A DNA stretch of 64,000 bases from Mytilus californianus (taxonomy: Eukaryota > Mollusca > Bivalvia > Mytilida > Mytilidae): NCBI RefSeq assembly GCF_021869535.1, contig NW_026262690.1, positions 10,713,501 through 10,777,500 on the forward strand. The letters run 5' to 3'. Of this stretch, positions 1 through 12,467 are shown piece after piece; the stretch's first letter is position 1, and each line of letters starts with the position of its first letter. The notes beneath the pieces are model-generated. The model saw only the letters and a program-made list of their open reading frames with translations, was not told the DNA's origin and did no database searches. Both the position numbers and the translations under genes were made by a program.

Positions 1-395
1 AAGAATCAGTTGAAAAAGGCTTAGCTCATCAGATCGATACAAAGCAGAAAAACTGATAAAACAAAAACACAAACCGAACGTGGCAAGGCAGTAATACATC
101 CATAACAACAAAAAAGACCCAAAGTACAGGTCTGAGAGTACTCGCAGTTACTGACAGCTAGTTCAAAACCATTAACAACTAATAAAAAAATCATGTATCT
201 AAGACTAAAATGTCAGTCACTACACACACAACATCCAATGGATTTAGCATTAACAGTCAGAGAAAAACATGACCTTATTCAATGCCAAAATAAAGGTATC
301 GACAGATTGTAACATCTTTAACCTACATATGTGTAAAACAATAATATTTAGTATAGTTTTGCTTTACTGATAACAAAATCAATATTTATACCAAT
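1..395 (-). repeat. Retroposon family A, 3' untranslated part (cut by window edge)
   Basis: Read on the minus strand this is the stretch that follows a reverse-transcriptase fragment (543-845). Near-identical text recurs at 21790-22910 and, more diverged, at 13860-14050, for example the phrases around gttactgacagctag and caatgccaa...atcgacaga. The left part runs off the window. I infer a 3'UTR of a retroelement from its position after the coding fragment and from the constant tail found in other copies. Confidence 0.6.
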
Positions 396-542
396 ACAAA
401 AAATCAATATTCAAAGATCTAATTACACTCAATGTTGAATTGGTAACCTTTAAGAATAAGTTTATTTAATAAGTTTACCCAGATCGTATCTAAATTTCCG
501 GGATCGGTAAACAACATCACGTACCGTAAAAGTTTTGCTGTG

Positions 543-845
543 TTATTCCGTTTGAAATCTTTCTACAATCAAATCTTTGTATCTATAGAAGAATTTAGTA
601 AAGGTTTTAAATAATTTGTGGTAACGAAATTCATGACTTAATAATTTACCAGTAATACATTGATAACGTTCATTAAAATCCAAAACGTTACTACAGACAC
701 GGGCATACCGAACGAGTTGTGATATATAAACACCACAAGACGGTGGCAAAGGAACATCACCGTTCAAAAAAGAAAAATTAACAATAGGGAAAGACAAATT
801 GTCACTTGTTTTCTTCAGACCGTTTGGAACACCTCCTCCTGCCAT
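543..845 (-). pseudogene. Retroelement reverse transcriptase, C-terminal fragment
   Basis: The 100-residue minus-strand frame contains the segment GVYISQLVRYARVCS followed by a FRYHKL motif. I recognise this from a reverse-transcriptase protein family very abundant in bivalves, in which an 'FPIVNFPFL...YGVYISQLIRFAR' block lies C-terminal to the palm domain. No catalytic palm motifs are present, so only the C-terminal portion survives; the first ~18 residues probably belong to a different frame. The subclass (Penelope-like or another lineage) cannot be settled from this piece. Downstream on the minus strand is the family A 3' region, and a second family A tail lies upstream at 892-1258. Confidence 0.6.
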
Positions 846-891
846 TTTTGTTTTTATTCAATGTTTGAAAATATTTCGTTAATATAAAAAT

Positions 892-1258
892 AAGGAGATA
901 TGGTATGATTGCCAATGAGACAAATATCTACCAAAGTTCAAATGAAGTGGAATCGTACGGCCTTTAACGATGAAAAAACCACATACCGTTTTGTCGGCTA
1001 TAAAAGGCCCCGACATTAAAAATAGAAACGATTCAATTGAGTAAACTTATAACAAAATATTTTATGAAAAACACATATGACAGACATGAACCAACGACAA
1101 CCAAAAGAGAAAAAAACGGCAACCCATGCACTCAATTACAGGCTTGGGACAGGCACATGTAGAATGTGGCGGGGTTAAACATGTTTGAAGGCGCCAACTC
1201 TCTCCTCACCCTGGACAGTGGTGTACATGTAACAGTACAACATAGAATAAACTATAAA
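892..1258 (-). repeat. Retroposon family A, 5'-truncated copy
   Basis: Starts (+ coordinates) with the constant family edge aaggagatatggtatgattg and continues through ...ggcggggttaaacatgtttg. The same edge begins or ends more than ten copies in the window, while the other edge varies. That is the pattern of a retroposon with a fixed 3' end and variable 5' truncation. Read this way the element lies on the minus strand. Confidence 0.65.
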
Positions 1259-1645
1259 ATTCAAGTATCTAATTTAAGTGTTTTCGAGCGTTCTATTATA
1301 CACACACATGAATTTCACTACCGATTTTTCTGCAAATTCTAATATTCTCTTCAAAAATCAAAGACGGTCACTTCGGAAAAGTCGATAAGAGTGCAATCTT
1401 AACTCACAGTCGTAAGTGTATACTAAGATAGGCGTAAAATTGTTAAGAGAAACCCACGAGGGGATTGGAGATACGCTCTTAGCACCATCGTAATGTTCTC
1501 ATAAAGCGTTCGTAAGTCTTCTCTTAAATGAAACTTAAGATAGGTTTTCATGATACTGGCCCCTGACTTACTAAGTGTACCAGATCATTATTGATATCTG
1601 GTTCTTTATTTTTTAAATGATTTAAACGTTAAGCGATATTTTCTT

Positions 1646-2230
1646 TTAATTCACAATCAAATTGTCTAATAATTCTATTATTATTGCAAGTGATGTTTCA
1701 TACTTTATTAGATTTCGAAGTTTCCATATTGTCCATTTGGCTATGCATATTAGGATATTGCCAAATGTGATTTCCTTTAAAGGCCTGTCATAAATACCTA
1801 AGATCATATTTCTCTCTTGTAGAATTAATTCATGTGTCAAGTGTATTTTTTGTGAATATAGTTTTTAATTTTAATAGTAATGGGTAGATCTTTTTACAAT
1901 TATAAAAAAGACGATTTTGTGTTTCAATGTGATTTTTGCAAAAATGGCAGTTACCTTGAACCAAAGAATGCTCAAATCGATGTAGTCTAGATTCGGTGTA
2001 AATTATGTTATGAATGGACTTTCAATGAAATTCACAAATTTAATTTTTTATAAAGAGATTTCTTAAATTACTCCAAACCGATTTCCAGTCAATACTTATA
2101 GCAAACTCAGTTTCCCATTTTAATTGTGCCTTAGGTATGGTATTTTGTTTAAGTACGTGTTGAATATCTTTCGGTTTTAAATTTTTGGTTTTTTTTTTAA
2201 TACCTGAAATTGTTTACAGATCTAAGTTGT
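1646..2230 (-). pseudogene. Tx1/L1-type LINE ORF2, C-terminal fragment
   Basis: Minus-strand frames read WKSVWSNL, EFHWKSIHNIIYTESRL and GNCHFCKNHIETQNRLFYNC, the Cys/His-bearing C-terminal region typical of Tx1/L1-group ORF2 proteins ('W..I...F.WK..H.....RL...G.C.FC...ET..HLFY.C'). Stop codons and frame changes are frequent; the longest open piece is the 64-codon end (1646-1840). No RT or endonuclease portion precedes it, consistent with 5' truncation and decay. Confidence 0.55.
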
Positions 2231-2300
2231 CTAATTTGATTAACAAAATGACCTGTTGGCTCGGTAAAATGTTTATATCCCTTAGTATATCTATATAAAT

Positions 2301-2600
2301 AAGAAGATGTGGTATGAGTGCCAATGAGACAACTATATATCCAAGTCACAATTTGTAAAATGTAAACAATTATAGGCCTTCAACGCGGAGCCTTGGCTCA
2401 CACCGAACAAGCAAGCTATAAAGGGCCCCAAAAAGACTAGTGTAAAACAATTCAAACAGGAAAAACAACGGTCTAATCTATATAAAAAACGAGAAACGAG
2501 AAACACTTATGAACCACACCAACAAACGACAACCACTGAACAACAGGCTCCTAACTTAGGACAGGTGCATAAAAATGCAGCGGGTTAAATATGTATGATA
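2301..2600 (-). repeat. Retroposon family A' (variant), truncated copy
   Basis: Begins aagaagatgtggtatgagtg and shares the block ...gagccttggctcacaccga...taaagggcccc with copies at 12821 and 20004. It is a subfamily of A: the same terminal motif, but 'gagtgcc' where family A has 'gattgcc', and a different interior. Confidence 0.6.
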
Positions 2601-2858
2601 TCTGTTTCCAAGTTACAGGGGGCCGAAATGGGACCACGCCCGTTAAAATCAACTTTTAATTTTGGTCTGATTTTAAGTGAGTTCTTGATTCATTTGGCCT
2701 TGCATGTTTAAAACCGCATGATGTGTACATGTTTTATGTACACGTACTGTTTGGCTTGGTGTGTGCAAATATGTAAGTCTGCGTGATTAACATGATATAT
2801 GTATGTTGACTCCCATCTTGACCTTTTTTTTCAGATTTTATGTTAAATCATTTGAACA

Positions 2859-4431
2859 ATGAATGAAAAAAGGAAGGCTTATAAAAGAAAATGGATACAA
2901 GGTGCATGTGTTGTAAAGAAAAGTTACAATCAACAAGCCCTTTTTAAATTTGAAGAGAAAAATCGAGGAACATTAATTCTTGGCCAAGAGCAAAGATGTA
3001 CAAAATGTAGTACCTCAAATTATGGAATTGTCAACAATGAGACTGATAATGAAAAGGCAGAATCACATATATCGTTGGGAAATGCTTCAGAAACATGGTC
3101 CGTCCATGAATCAGATTCGAACTTAATTGATCAACGTGTCATTATAGCCGCAGATTCAGAAGATGAGTTAGTAAATATAGAAAAACCATCTTCGTGTGAA
3201 ATTTAACAACAAGGGTAAACAAAATAATATCTAACATAATGCTACAAACCGGTTGCTAAAAATGTTATAAGGTCATGGTTAAGATGACTTACATCTAATA
3301 TGAGGTCTTTGTTAAAGACCAAACGAAATTTTGTAGTCATTATAAAAGCTGGAATGGAATATTTTTATTTTGGACTAGAAAGAGGGCTTATCAATAATTT
3401 GGGAAAACAATTCCTGTTGTATCCAGTGCAAGCCTGCAGATAATTTGAACATTTTTTATGACTTTTCGAAAAACTTAATAGACTAGTGCAACATGAGTTT
3501 ATGTTCAGAGAGAAGAACATTGGAGTGACAATATGTTCCTTCATTTGTGATGCTCCTTTCAAAGCTATGATCAAAGGTATCAAACTCTATTCTGGCTATT
3601 GTGGTTGCGACAGATGCACACAAACCAGCATTCGGATGGTCGAATGACCTATCACGAAATAGATGACATCGAGCTCCGAACGACATACTTTCAGAAATCA
3701 AGCACAAACTGAACATCGTCATCGAATCACCCCCTACACAACTACCAATAGACATGATACAATAATTTCCCATAGATTATATGCACCAGGCTTGCTTGGT
3801 TGTAATGCTTCTCTGGTTAAGAGGAAAACGTGACTTTAAAATCTCAGCAAATCATGAAGATGAGATCAGTAGAAACTTGATCCAACTAGGGAAGTTTATT
3901 CGTGATCGTTTTGCCAGGAAACCATGAACACTTGATGAAGTTAACCGATGGAAGGCCACATAATATAAGCAATTTCTTTTCTGTACAGGGAGGATTGTCC
4001 TTAAGTATGTTTTGAGACCAGCATTTTACTCACATTTTACGGCTTTAAATAATGTCAGAGAGTAATACTTTATATCCAAAGGTCAGACTATATATGGACC
4101 AGAACTTTTAGTATACAATGTACACAGTTTGGTGCATATAGGTGAAGATGGTGAAGAACATGGATATCTTGATCTATTCTGTGCCTTTCCATATACAAAT
4201 CATATGCAAAAGCTAAAGAAAATTGTACACCCAGGAAGCTTAAGATATCCACTAGTACAAATTGTCAAAAGAGTGTTTGAAATGGAAAACACAAATAATC
4301 GCAAACGTGCTAATTTGATAAAAAAAAATAAGGTGACTCATAGACGACCAAATAGGGCTTTTATATTGACTGATAAGTCATGTTGTGAAATTGTTGAAAA
4401 AAAACTCACCAGGAAAACGATGAGGGAATGA
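2859..4431 (+). pseudogene. EnSpm/CACTA-like transposase relic
   Basis: An open N-terminal frame (2859-3206, 115 codons, unrecognised, acidic end) is followed in the same frame by EYFYFGLERGL and CDAPFKAMIKGIKLYSGYCG-CDRCTQ (about 3351-3640). After one frame change, DYMHQACLVVM, WLRGKRDFKIS, NRWKAT, YNVHSLVHIGED and LDLFCAFPYTNHM follow (3775-4431). These blocks in this order match the transposase of EnSpm/CACTA-like elements in cnidarians and molluscs ('DAPA+AFVKGIK.HSGY.GC.RC', 'MH.VCLGV...L...W', 'YNVHSL+HL.DD...FG.LD.FSAF.FEN'). In-frame stops at 3925, 3961 and 4063 and the shift between 3640 and 3775 make it a pseudogene. I saw no terminal CACTA repeats. Confidence 0.65.
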
Positions 4432-4670
4432 CAGGTTTTTGTGTAGGGTGATTTGTCGACCAACATATTTGTTTCAAAACCCTTGCAATTCAAGGTTGAT
4501 TGGAGTGATGAAATGTCATCGGCAAGATGCTGTGATGCAAAGAGTTTGAAGGAGAAATCTTCACAGACAGACAGTCATGATTCCCAATGAGCACAACATA
4601 GTATTTCTATCAGTATTGCATGATTTTTAAGTTCATTTATAAATTCAAACTCAAATTCCCTCATTTTCAG

Positions 4671-4760
4671 TTGCCAGATTATGAATATGTTGTGGCTGAA
4701 TTCCAAGATGAGGGGTCTGTAAAGGTTGCCCACAAAACATGGTTTAAGAGCGAAGACAAG
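4671..4760 (+). other. Candidate single exon (30 codons)
   Basis: A pyrimidine-rich stretch ending tcattttcag precedes 90 bp that are open in one frame and end at a gtaaaa donor. The peptide has the form YEYVVAEFQDEGSVKVAHKT, reminiscent of short N-terminal 'VVEF.D...VEVVPS.W' segments of some invertebrate proteins. It is exactly 30 codons, phase 0 on both sides. It could be the last visible exon of a host gene or part of the EnSpm-like element upstream; no partner exon was found with confidence. Confidence 0.3.
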
Positions 4761-7060
4761 GTAAAACCTGACTTTAGTTATATTTGAATATACTAATCTT
4801 GTAAAATGTATTTGAAATAGGCAAAATCGCACAAACAAATGTACGTCAATATACATGTATATTTGACATGTTGAGCTTGTACCTAAATGCTGTATTTAAC
4901 TAGGACAAAATATATACAATTTTACATGTTCATGTAACTTAATTTTGGTAGATCAAAAAACTAGAATCAACTGACAAAACTGCATGAGATGTTGTATGTA
5001 TTCAATATCAATAATATATTTTCAATCAATATAAACAATGATTCAAATATTTAAAGTTGATTTCTGACAAAATATTCAACATTGTTCCTTTTGAAATTTG
5101 TTTTTTTAGTGTGTTTGACAAATAAAAACTGGAAATTGACGATATCTAAAAAAAAAAAAAAACGCAAATTTCAAACAATGCTTAAAGATTTGCCAGAAAT
5201 CAACTTGTTATGAAAAATAGGTGTTTGAATTGAACAGATTGAAGATATATTATCGATATTGATAAATACAACATCACTTGCTGTTTTGTGATTTGATACT
5301 TGTATTTCCATCTACTTAGAAGATCATTTTTTTCTTCAGGTAAATTATTCAATGGATTTATCTTAGAAGAAATTTAAAGGTCCCAGTGAATAAACTACAC
5401 TGAGAACAATAGTTATTGTATTTATTCAATGGGACTAGCGAACTGACAAAAGTTCAAAAACCTTGACCAAGAGAAATTGATTCTGTGAAAACGTTTCTTT
5501 TCTTTCGCAATAATTTCTTTTAATTAGTTTTGTCAACGATTAACTGGTTAACCGGTTAAGGATCGGGAGGACCGAATATCGAATAACAAAAAAGCTAACC
5601 GGGTAACACGACCTTTTTTTCAATTTTGATAGATTTGATATATAAATGTATTGAAATCATTAATAAATTTTGTTGAATTTTAAAATGATCGTCGTGGCTC
5701 TCAATTTTACAGATCAATTGTCCAGTATATTGATTACTATTGTTGACCTTGAAACATTTAAATTTTACAAAATAAATCAGCACAAAGACAACTTGTATAT
5801 CAGCTCGGGGTACGATCTATAGTAAACATAATTAGCATACATGTATTTTGAGCTGTTGTAAGCTGATTTATTTCATTATTTCATTTTTGATTTAATATTG
5901 CGTAGACCTACATGTAAGGATGCCACCTCCATCGTCCACGACTTGTCACACTTTAAATGAAATGCCGACTCAAAATGGTGAAATTCCAATCATGTGAACG
6001 GAATTAGTGTTTACTGGATGGTACGAGTAACACGCTTCGTCATCTCAAATTGAAACATTCCACAGAATTTCCTGAGACACCTGTGAAAATGAAACAATGA
6101 ACGATTTCATACTCAAGAAGATTTTATCTCCTAAATCTGAAGTTATTAGATAGTCCATAGTAGATATGGTGGTATTGGATAATTAAAAGTAGAACTTCAC
6201 CAGGAATGTTCAAAGCCAAGCCTTAAAATGCCCAAGGATAAACTTAAATTTATCGTATTACAAAACCGTGCATTTTTAGATCACTGTAGATAAGGCGTTT
6301 ACACATCAACTCAACCACCGGTTAACCGGTTATTCGGTCGAAATATTAGCCGAGTAACCGGTTAGGCAACAAATGTTCAGTTTGACAACATTACTTTTAA
6401 TAACAAGTTTTCTGGTCCTTCTCCTTTGGCATCGACCACTAATATGATGAGAGGTACAAGTTAATTTAAGGATATAGTTACCATAGTCTATTCATAGAAG
6501 CTTAAAAAAACTCTTTATACGCATTCATCATTTCAAATAAAGACATAATTACTTGCAGACCAATGTAATCTTTGAAAATACATATTTATATCACAGATCA
6601 ATTTTGTCCACGATTCCGACCATGTTTTATTCATGTGATTTCGACCAAATGTGCTTGTCCGTCATACTGTCCAACTTGTCATGTAAAATGGGGGTCGGTC
6701 TTATAAAAATACTTTTTAAAGTTTAGTTCAGAACTTAACATAATACTTGCCATTTGAAGCAAATGTCAAGAAAAAATGAAAAATTCCTTTGAAATAGCTG
6801 TATTTAACAATTTCTACTTGAATATATGTCTTTAATTCTTATTAGTAAAACAAATATTGTAGAGAAAGAATAAAGACCTCCAAGAAGCTTTGAACAAAGA
6901 AGAACTGTACAGACTCGTTTAAGACGATAATATATTTAACAGTTAATCAATTGGGTAGGCCCTGTGGGCACAGAAGGTCAAAAGGGACAACTGGAAAAAA
7001 AGTGAAATGTATTTTGCAAAGTCTGAAGGCTGGATAATGCATTCAATGAATGTTCGCATT
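4761..7060. other. No gene seen; possible MITE with AACCGGTTA repeats
   Basis: AT-rich sequence without a convincing reading frame. Short blocks rich in the palindrome aaccggtta lie at 5540-5608 and, in inverse relation, at 6315-6365. They could be subterminal repeats of an ~850-bp non-autonomous DNA element, but I could not define exact ends. Confidence 0.3.
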
Positions 7061-7417
7061 CCGATCAGACGTTATTGTGTATAAAACAATAAAAAAAAAT
7101 ACAAATAACAAGTGTGTATGTGTGAAGAAAAAAAAAAGAACAACGTGTATTTGTATCCATACTTTTTAAAAGTAAAAGTGTGCTTAGGAAGGAAAGAATA
7201 CATAAACCACCTAAGATTAAAATCAAAATTGTAAACACCTTTGAAATTTTTATGAATAGCATTATAAGTAATTCGACAACTCTAAACACCTTTATCATCA
7301 GGTTGTCACGTATTTCACCTTCCGAATCTATCAACAAAAAAAGTAATTACAAGCCAGTCAAGCGTACTTTAAATAAAGTAAATAAAAAGTTTAAGAACAA
7401 TTAAAACAATACTCAGT

Positions 7418-8668
7418 ATGATAAAAGACATCCATATTTGTACGCTTAACGTCAAAGGACTCAGAGATAAACAGAAAAGAGCAAGATTTTATCAGTGGAT
7501 AAACAATCAAAAAAGTCTTATAACTTTTATACAAGAAAGTCATTTTGACGAATATCTAGAACAAAAATTATATACTGAAACTAGTAACCATTTCTATTTT
7601 AGTCATGGTACAAACCAAAGTAAAGGTGTAGCTATTATAATTGATAATAGACTAGAATGCAAAGTAATCAATGAAAACAAAGACAAAGACGGCAGAATAC
7701 TAATGTTAAACATAGAAATAGAAAATATAATTTATTCGCTCATTAACATCTATGCACCAAACATAGAAACTAAAAGAAACAAGTTCTATAAAAATCTGTC
7801 TGATTTTATAAATAATTATGCAATTGGAACTGTCATAATAGGAGGTGATATGAATGATGCACTGTCAAACTTAGATAGAAAACTCGCTAGCGATAAACGT
7901 AAAAATATTAAACCAGTGAATAGTTTAAAAACTTTAATTAAAACGCACAATCTTATTGATATTTGGCGATATTTAAACCCCCAAAAAATTCAGTTCACCT
8001 GGAAAAGACAAAGACAAAATTTCAGTCAAGCAAGTCGAATTGATTACTTTTTAATAAATAAAGACTTTGTACTTAATACAAAATCAAGTGATATTAGACC
8101 CGCACTAATAAAAAATACAGACTACCAAGGTGTATCTCTCAAATTACAAAGCGTAACTGCCGAAAGTAAAGGCCCGGGATACTGGAAATTAAACAATTCT
8201 ATTCTAGAAGAAGATGAATATTGTAAAGAAATAGAAACAATAATTGCAAAATATAAGACTATCATGCAAGACACAATTATGGATTTGCATCTTCTTTGGG
8301 ATGCGATAAAACTTGATATTAAACTGTTTACCATAAACTATTGCAAAAGTAGAGCATACAATAAAAAAAATGAAATACAACAATTGGAAAAAAATTTAAC
8401 CATTTTAACTGAAAAATATCAGAAAAATGAAAACAATGATGTATTGCAAAAAATAAATCAAATTGAAAATCAGCTAGAAAAGAATTATGAATATAAAGCA
8501 AAAGGCGCCCAATTAAGATCGAAACAAGACTGGGTAGAAAAAGGCGAAAAAAATACAGCATATTTTTTAGGCCTAGATAAAAATAAACAAACAAAAAAAA
8601 ACAATTATAAAACTAAAAGATCACCAAGGAAATATTGTTACAGAACAAAACGAAATACTTCAAACTGA
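7418..8668 (+). pseudogene. Tx1/L1-type LINE ORF2, endonuclease domain
   Basis: A 416-codon frame starting MIKDIHICTLNVKGLRD. It shows the apurinic-type (EEP) endonuclease signatures in order: LNVKGLR, FIQESHF (Glu), LINIYAPN, GGDMNDAL, and SRIDYFL. The final motif, normally S/TDH, reads NTDYQGVSL, so the catalytic His position appears to be Tyr. After ~residue 390 the frame runs into unrelated residues because of a frameshift near 8600-8615; ORF2 continues in another frame. A short open frame just upstream (7180-7404) may be the end of ORF1, but I do not recognise it. Confidence 0.7.
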
Positions 8669-9967
8669 AAAGAAATTTTACGAAAATCTATATTCAAAAG
8701 AAAACGAAGATATTGCCCAATCATGGGAATATATTAACAGCACTGAAATAAAAAATAAATTATCAAAACATGAAAGTCAAACGTGCGACGAATATGTTAC
8801 AATAGAAGAATTAACACTAGCAGTTAATAATTTAAAACCCAATAAAAGCCCAGGTAAAGATGGTATCACGACAAATTTTTATAAAAAGTTTTGGCAATCA
8901 TTAGGTCCAATCCTTGTTAACATTTTTAATACAAGCTATGACAGGCAAAAGCTACCATTTTCCCAAAGACAAAGTATTCTTAATCTAATATACAAGAAGA
9001 ATGATCCACTAGATCTTTCAAATTATAGGCCAATTTCTTTATTAAATTCAGATTATAAAATATTATCATACACATTAGCTCAAAGAATAAAAAATGTACT
9101 AAATCTAATTATAAACGCAGCCCAACAGGGTATATAAAAAAACGATATATTGGTTTCAATCTCAGACAAATACAAGATATCATAGATTACGCCGATAAAT
9201 TTAATGTTGAAGGTGCAATTTTGTTTCTAGATTTTTCAAAAGCATTTGATACTTTAAAATGGTCCTTTATGTACCAAACTCTCGAACATTTCGGCTTTAA
9301 TAATTCATTTATAAACTGGATCAAGACGTTATATTCTGATCTAAATAGCTCAGTGTTCAACAATGGATGGATTTCTGCACCAATTAGTCTAAAAAGGGGG
9401 GTACGTCAGGGATGTCCTTGTTCTTCCATGATCTTCGTGATCGCAGTAGAAATCATGGCATGTAAATTAAGAAATGATAATAACATTAAAGGCATTGAAA
9501 TAAAACTTGACCATTCAAAACATAATTTGAAAATTTCCCAGTTAGCAGATGACACCACTTTGTTTCTCAAATCAAAAAATGAAACTATAGCAGCATTAAA
9601 CGTTATTAAAATATTTGGCACATTTTCTGGTCTTAAATTAAATAAAAATAAAACGGAAGGCATTTGGATAGGAAAACTGAAAAATTGTCAAGAAAAAGTA
9701 GATAATATAAAATTCACAGATAAACCCGTTAAAGTGTTAGGCTTGTATTTCGGTACAAATAAAACAGAATGCGCAAAGCTAAATTGGGAAAACAAGCTTG
9801 AAAAAGCAAAAAAACTTATGAAATCATGGGAAAAAAGACATCTTACTATCATCGGTAAAATTTTAATAATCAAATCACTTATAATTCCACAATTCACATA
9901 TTTAGCAAGTATGACAGTCATAAATAAAACGTATATCAATTATAGGGAGTTACCTCAAACTTTATGA
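8615..9967 (+). pseudogene. Tx1/L1-type LINE ORF2, reverse transcriptase domain (3'-truncated)
   Basis: Continues the endonuclease ORF in two further frames. The first (8615-9131) has LKPNKSPGKDGI and NYRPISLLNSDYKIL (RT motifs 0-2). After a one-base shift at about 9131 the second holds motif A FLDFSKAFDTLKW, motif B GVRQGCPCSSMIF, motif C LADDTTLF and the GLKLNKNKTE block. It ends at 9967 without the C-terminal Cys/His region. Loss of the 3' part is atypical for a LINE and points to later deletion or replacement, not normal 5' truncation. Confidence 0.75.
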
Positions 9968-11220
9968 AAAGAGGTAATAAATTTCATGATTTTTACCATC
10001 TCTCTTCTCTATGGATTATTGTCATTGAGATGAACAAAACTGAATGACAACCTTATCACCTGCACTCATGTCTTCATGCTTAGATTTTTAGTCCACATGG
10101 CCTGACAGACAATTTTCCAAAAGTTTTATACAGTCATTTTTGACCTGTAGTTAGCATTTTAACAAGCCCCGGACACCAGACTACTGCTTAATCATAAACA
10201 CTAGTGGATGATCATCTATTTGGTTATATTAAATATGGTTATTCTATTTCAGAAACCTGCTCCAGTTGCCAAAAACACGCCAATTATAACACTCCAGTTC
10301 CTTTGATAAGCACTCAAGGGGAGACCTAATACAGTGACTTATTGTTGATTTTTTTATATTTAAATATAAGAATTAATATACTGTTACTTCATTTTCAGTT
10401 AATGCCAGAATGTTATTAAAACGATGAATATCCAAGACACAATTTATTAGAACATCTGTGAAAAAGAGTGTTCAAAATAATTCTAGTAATTGTATTATCC
10501 CATAAAATAATGGTCAAGTTTTGAGTCTGCTATTGTGGAATAATAGCACTTGAAAGTTAGAGTTTTTAGTTTCTGGCATGGTTGATAAATAGAAAATGTT
10601 TGCATTTTGGAGTTCAAGCGTTTGTCGCCCTTGATTTGAGAATTGATCCAACATGTAATTTGCTTTATTTATTCTACCAATGCTTCTTTTCAACAGCAAC
10701 ATGTAGAATTAAGTATTTCATATACACATCCTGTCTTTTATGAAACTGCCCAAGAGAATTTTTATTCCCAAATAGAAAATTCAGAGGCGGCACATATCTC
10801 TCCCTAGAATTGTGAGTCCTTTTATTAGTTTGGAAAATTTTGATGGTGCATGATATTACATGCGTCCATGCCTAGAAGGTGTGTTTTGAGTTTGGGGTCA
10901 GTGAGGAGTATCCTAATGGAGGAGTACTGACAGTATATAGTCGGAATTAGGTTAGCAATATTAACCCCTAATATTGTATTTATGAAACTAGAACAAAAGT
11001 TTGGGATCCATGATCATAAAATCTGCAATCATTTGCTTCCCTATATTTCTATAATTGATGTTTCATTTTAACATGAATCAGGAGTTGTTTGAGATACTTC
11101 TTAGAAGGACTTCATGAAGGACAATTGAGAAGTACCAGATTGTATTATATGCAAAATATTTTACAGAATGAATTAGAGATCTGGGCAGGTTATGTTTTAA
11201 TAACATCCTCATAACATATT
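9968..11220. other. No gene seen
   Basis: Mixed AT-rich sequence between two LINE fragments. I see no frame I recognise and no repeat shared with the rest of the window. The last bases (ending ataacatatt) are the left flank of the LINE insertion at 11236. Confidence 0.4.
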
Positions 11221-11235
11221 AAGGATGTTCCTGTT
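11221..11235 (+). repeat. Target-site duplication, left copy
   Basis: aaggatgttcctgtt here recurs exactly at 12637-12651, bracketing a truncated LINE that ends in an A-rich tail. A 15-bp exact duplication is what target-primed reverse transcription leaves. Confidence 0.8.
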
Positions 11236-12467
11236 TTTTATGGAAAGGAAAACCTGATAAAGTGAAAAGGGCAGTGATAATGTCCGAAAACTGTGATGGT
11301 GGTCTTAAGATGCCTAATATTTATTATTTTTGCTATAGTGTAAAAATGTCTTGGCTGTATAAATTATTAGACCCCCAAAATTATTCTCCTTGGAAAGTTT
11401 TGCTACTTAGTTATATACAAAAATTTGGGGGGGACAAAATTTTACACTTAAGTCAAGAGGGATTGCTTTACTTAGCTGAAAAAGTCAATCCCTTTTGGCA
11501 TGATATCCTGGTAAATTTTTCCATGTTAAACAATAAGCTAAAAGCTGAAAACAATACTGAAATTCTGGCCCAGTCCATATGGCTGAACCCAAACATCAAA
11601 ATGGATGGCAAGATGATTTTGAGGTTCAATTATATTGAAAAATGTATATTCTTTATTAATGATCTGATGTCAGATAATAATACATTACTCTCATATGATG
11701 AATTTAAAAAAAAGTATGATATCAATACTAATTTTGTAGAGTTTTATGGTATTTTAAGTGCGATTCCAAATAGATGGAAAAGTATAATAGAAGGTAGTTC
11801 AAAACTGGATATTATTGAAAATAAGTTAATAGTTAAAGTTAAAAAGGAACCAAAATCTTGTAAATTTTTCTATAAATTATTTTTGGAGGATGATAAAGTG
11901 GTATCTTTAACTTCCCGTAATGAATGGGAAATAGATTTAAATATGCAGATTGAAGATTGGAATGCTATTTATTCCATGCCCTTCATTATAACCAGAAATT
12001 CTTTTTTACAAAACTTTCAATTTAAGATTGTTCATAGGATTCTACCATGCAATTCATTTTTATTGAAATGTAAATTAAAAGAAACTGAACTATGTACATT
12101 TTGTTCAGAAATTAAAGAAAATATTTTTCACATTTTTTGGGAATGTAATGTAACACAAAACTTCTGGCTATCCGTTATAGGTTGGATTAAAAATTATGGC
12201 ATTCTCCTGCCTTTCAGTGCAAAAGAAGTCATTTTAGGTGTGTCTGAGGATTTTGTCAACAGTAAAACAGTTAATAATATTTTGTTGTTATTCAAATATT
12301 ATATATACAAATGTAGATGTAAGAACATATCCCTCACAAAATATGGTGGGATAGAATATTCAAAATATTGGATTAATATAGAAAAATACTCTGTATGTTT
12401 CTTAACCCCTGTACAAAAAGTAAAAATGGATCAGAAATGGTATTTGTTAGAAGCAGCTTTTATTTAA
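11236..12467 (+). CDS. LINE ORF2 C-terminal region (partial, frame intact)
   Basis: The frame runs from the truncation point to a taa at 12465-12467. It begins FLWKGKPDKVKRAVIM, then GGLKMPNI, and later NPFWHDIL, the repeated Trp pattern IPNRWKS, FQFKIVHRILPCNSFL, and the zinc-knuckle-like CTFCSEIKENIFHIFWEC. This is the conserved post-RT region of Tx1/L1-group ORF2 proteins. No RT or endonuclease is present, so it cannot be functional alone and has no start codon of its own. The 410 codons lack any stop, in contrast with every other LINE in the window. Confidence 0.8.

Noticed and set aside
10245-10320. tatttcag followed by a short open stretch as an exon
   Set aside because: No donor site and two stops soon after; no link to the 4671 exon candidate.
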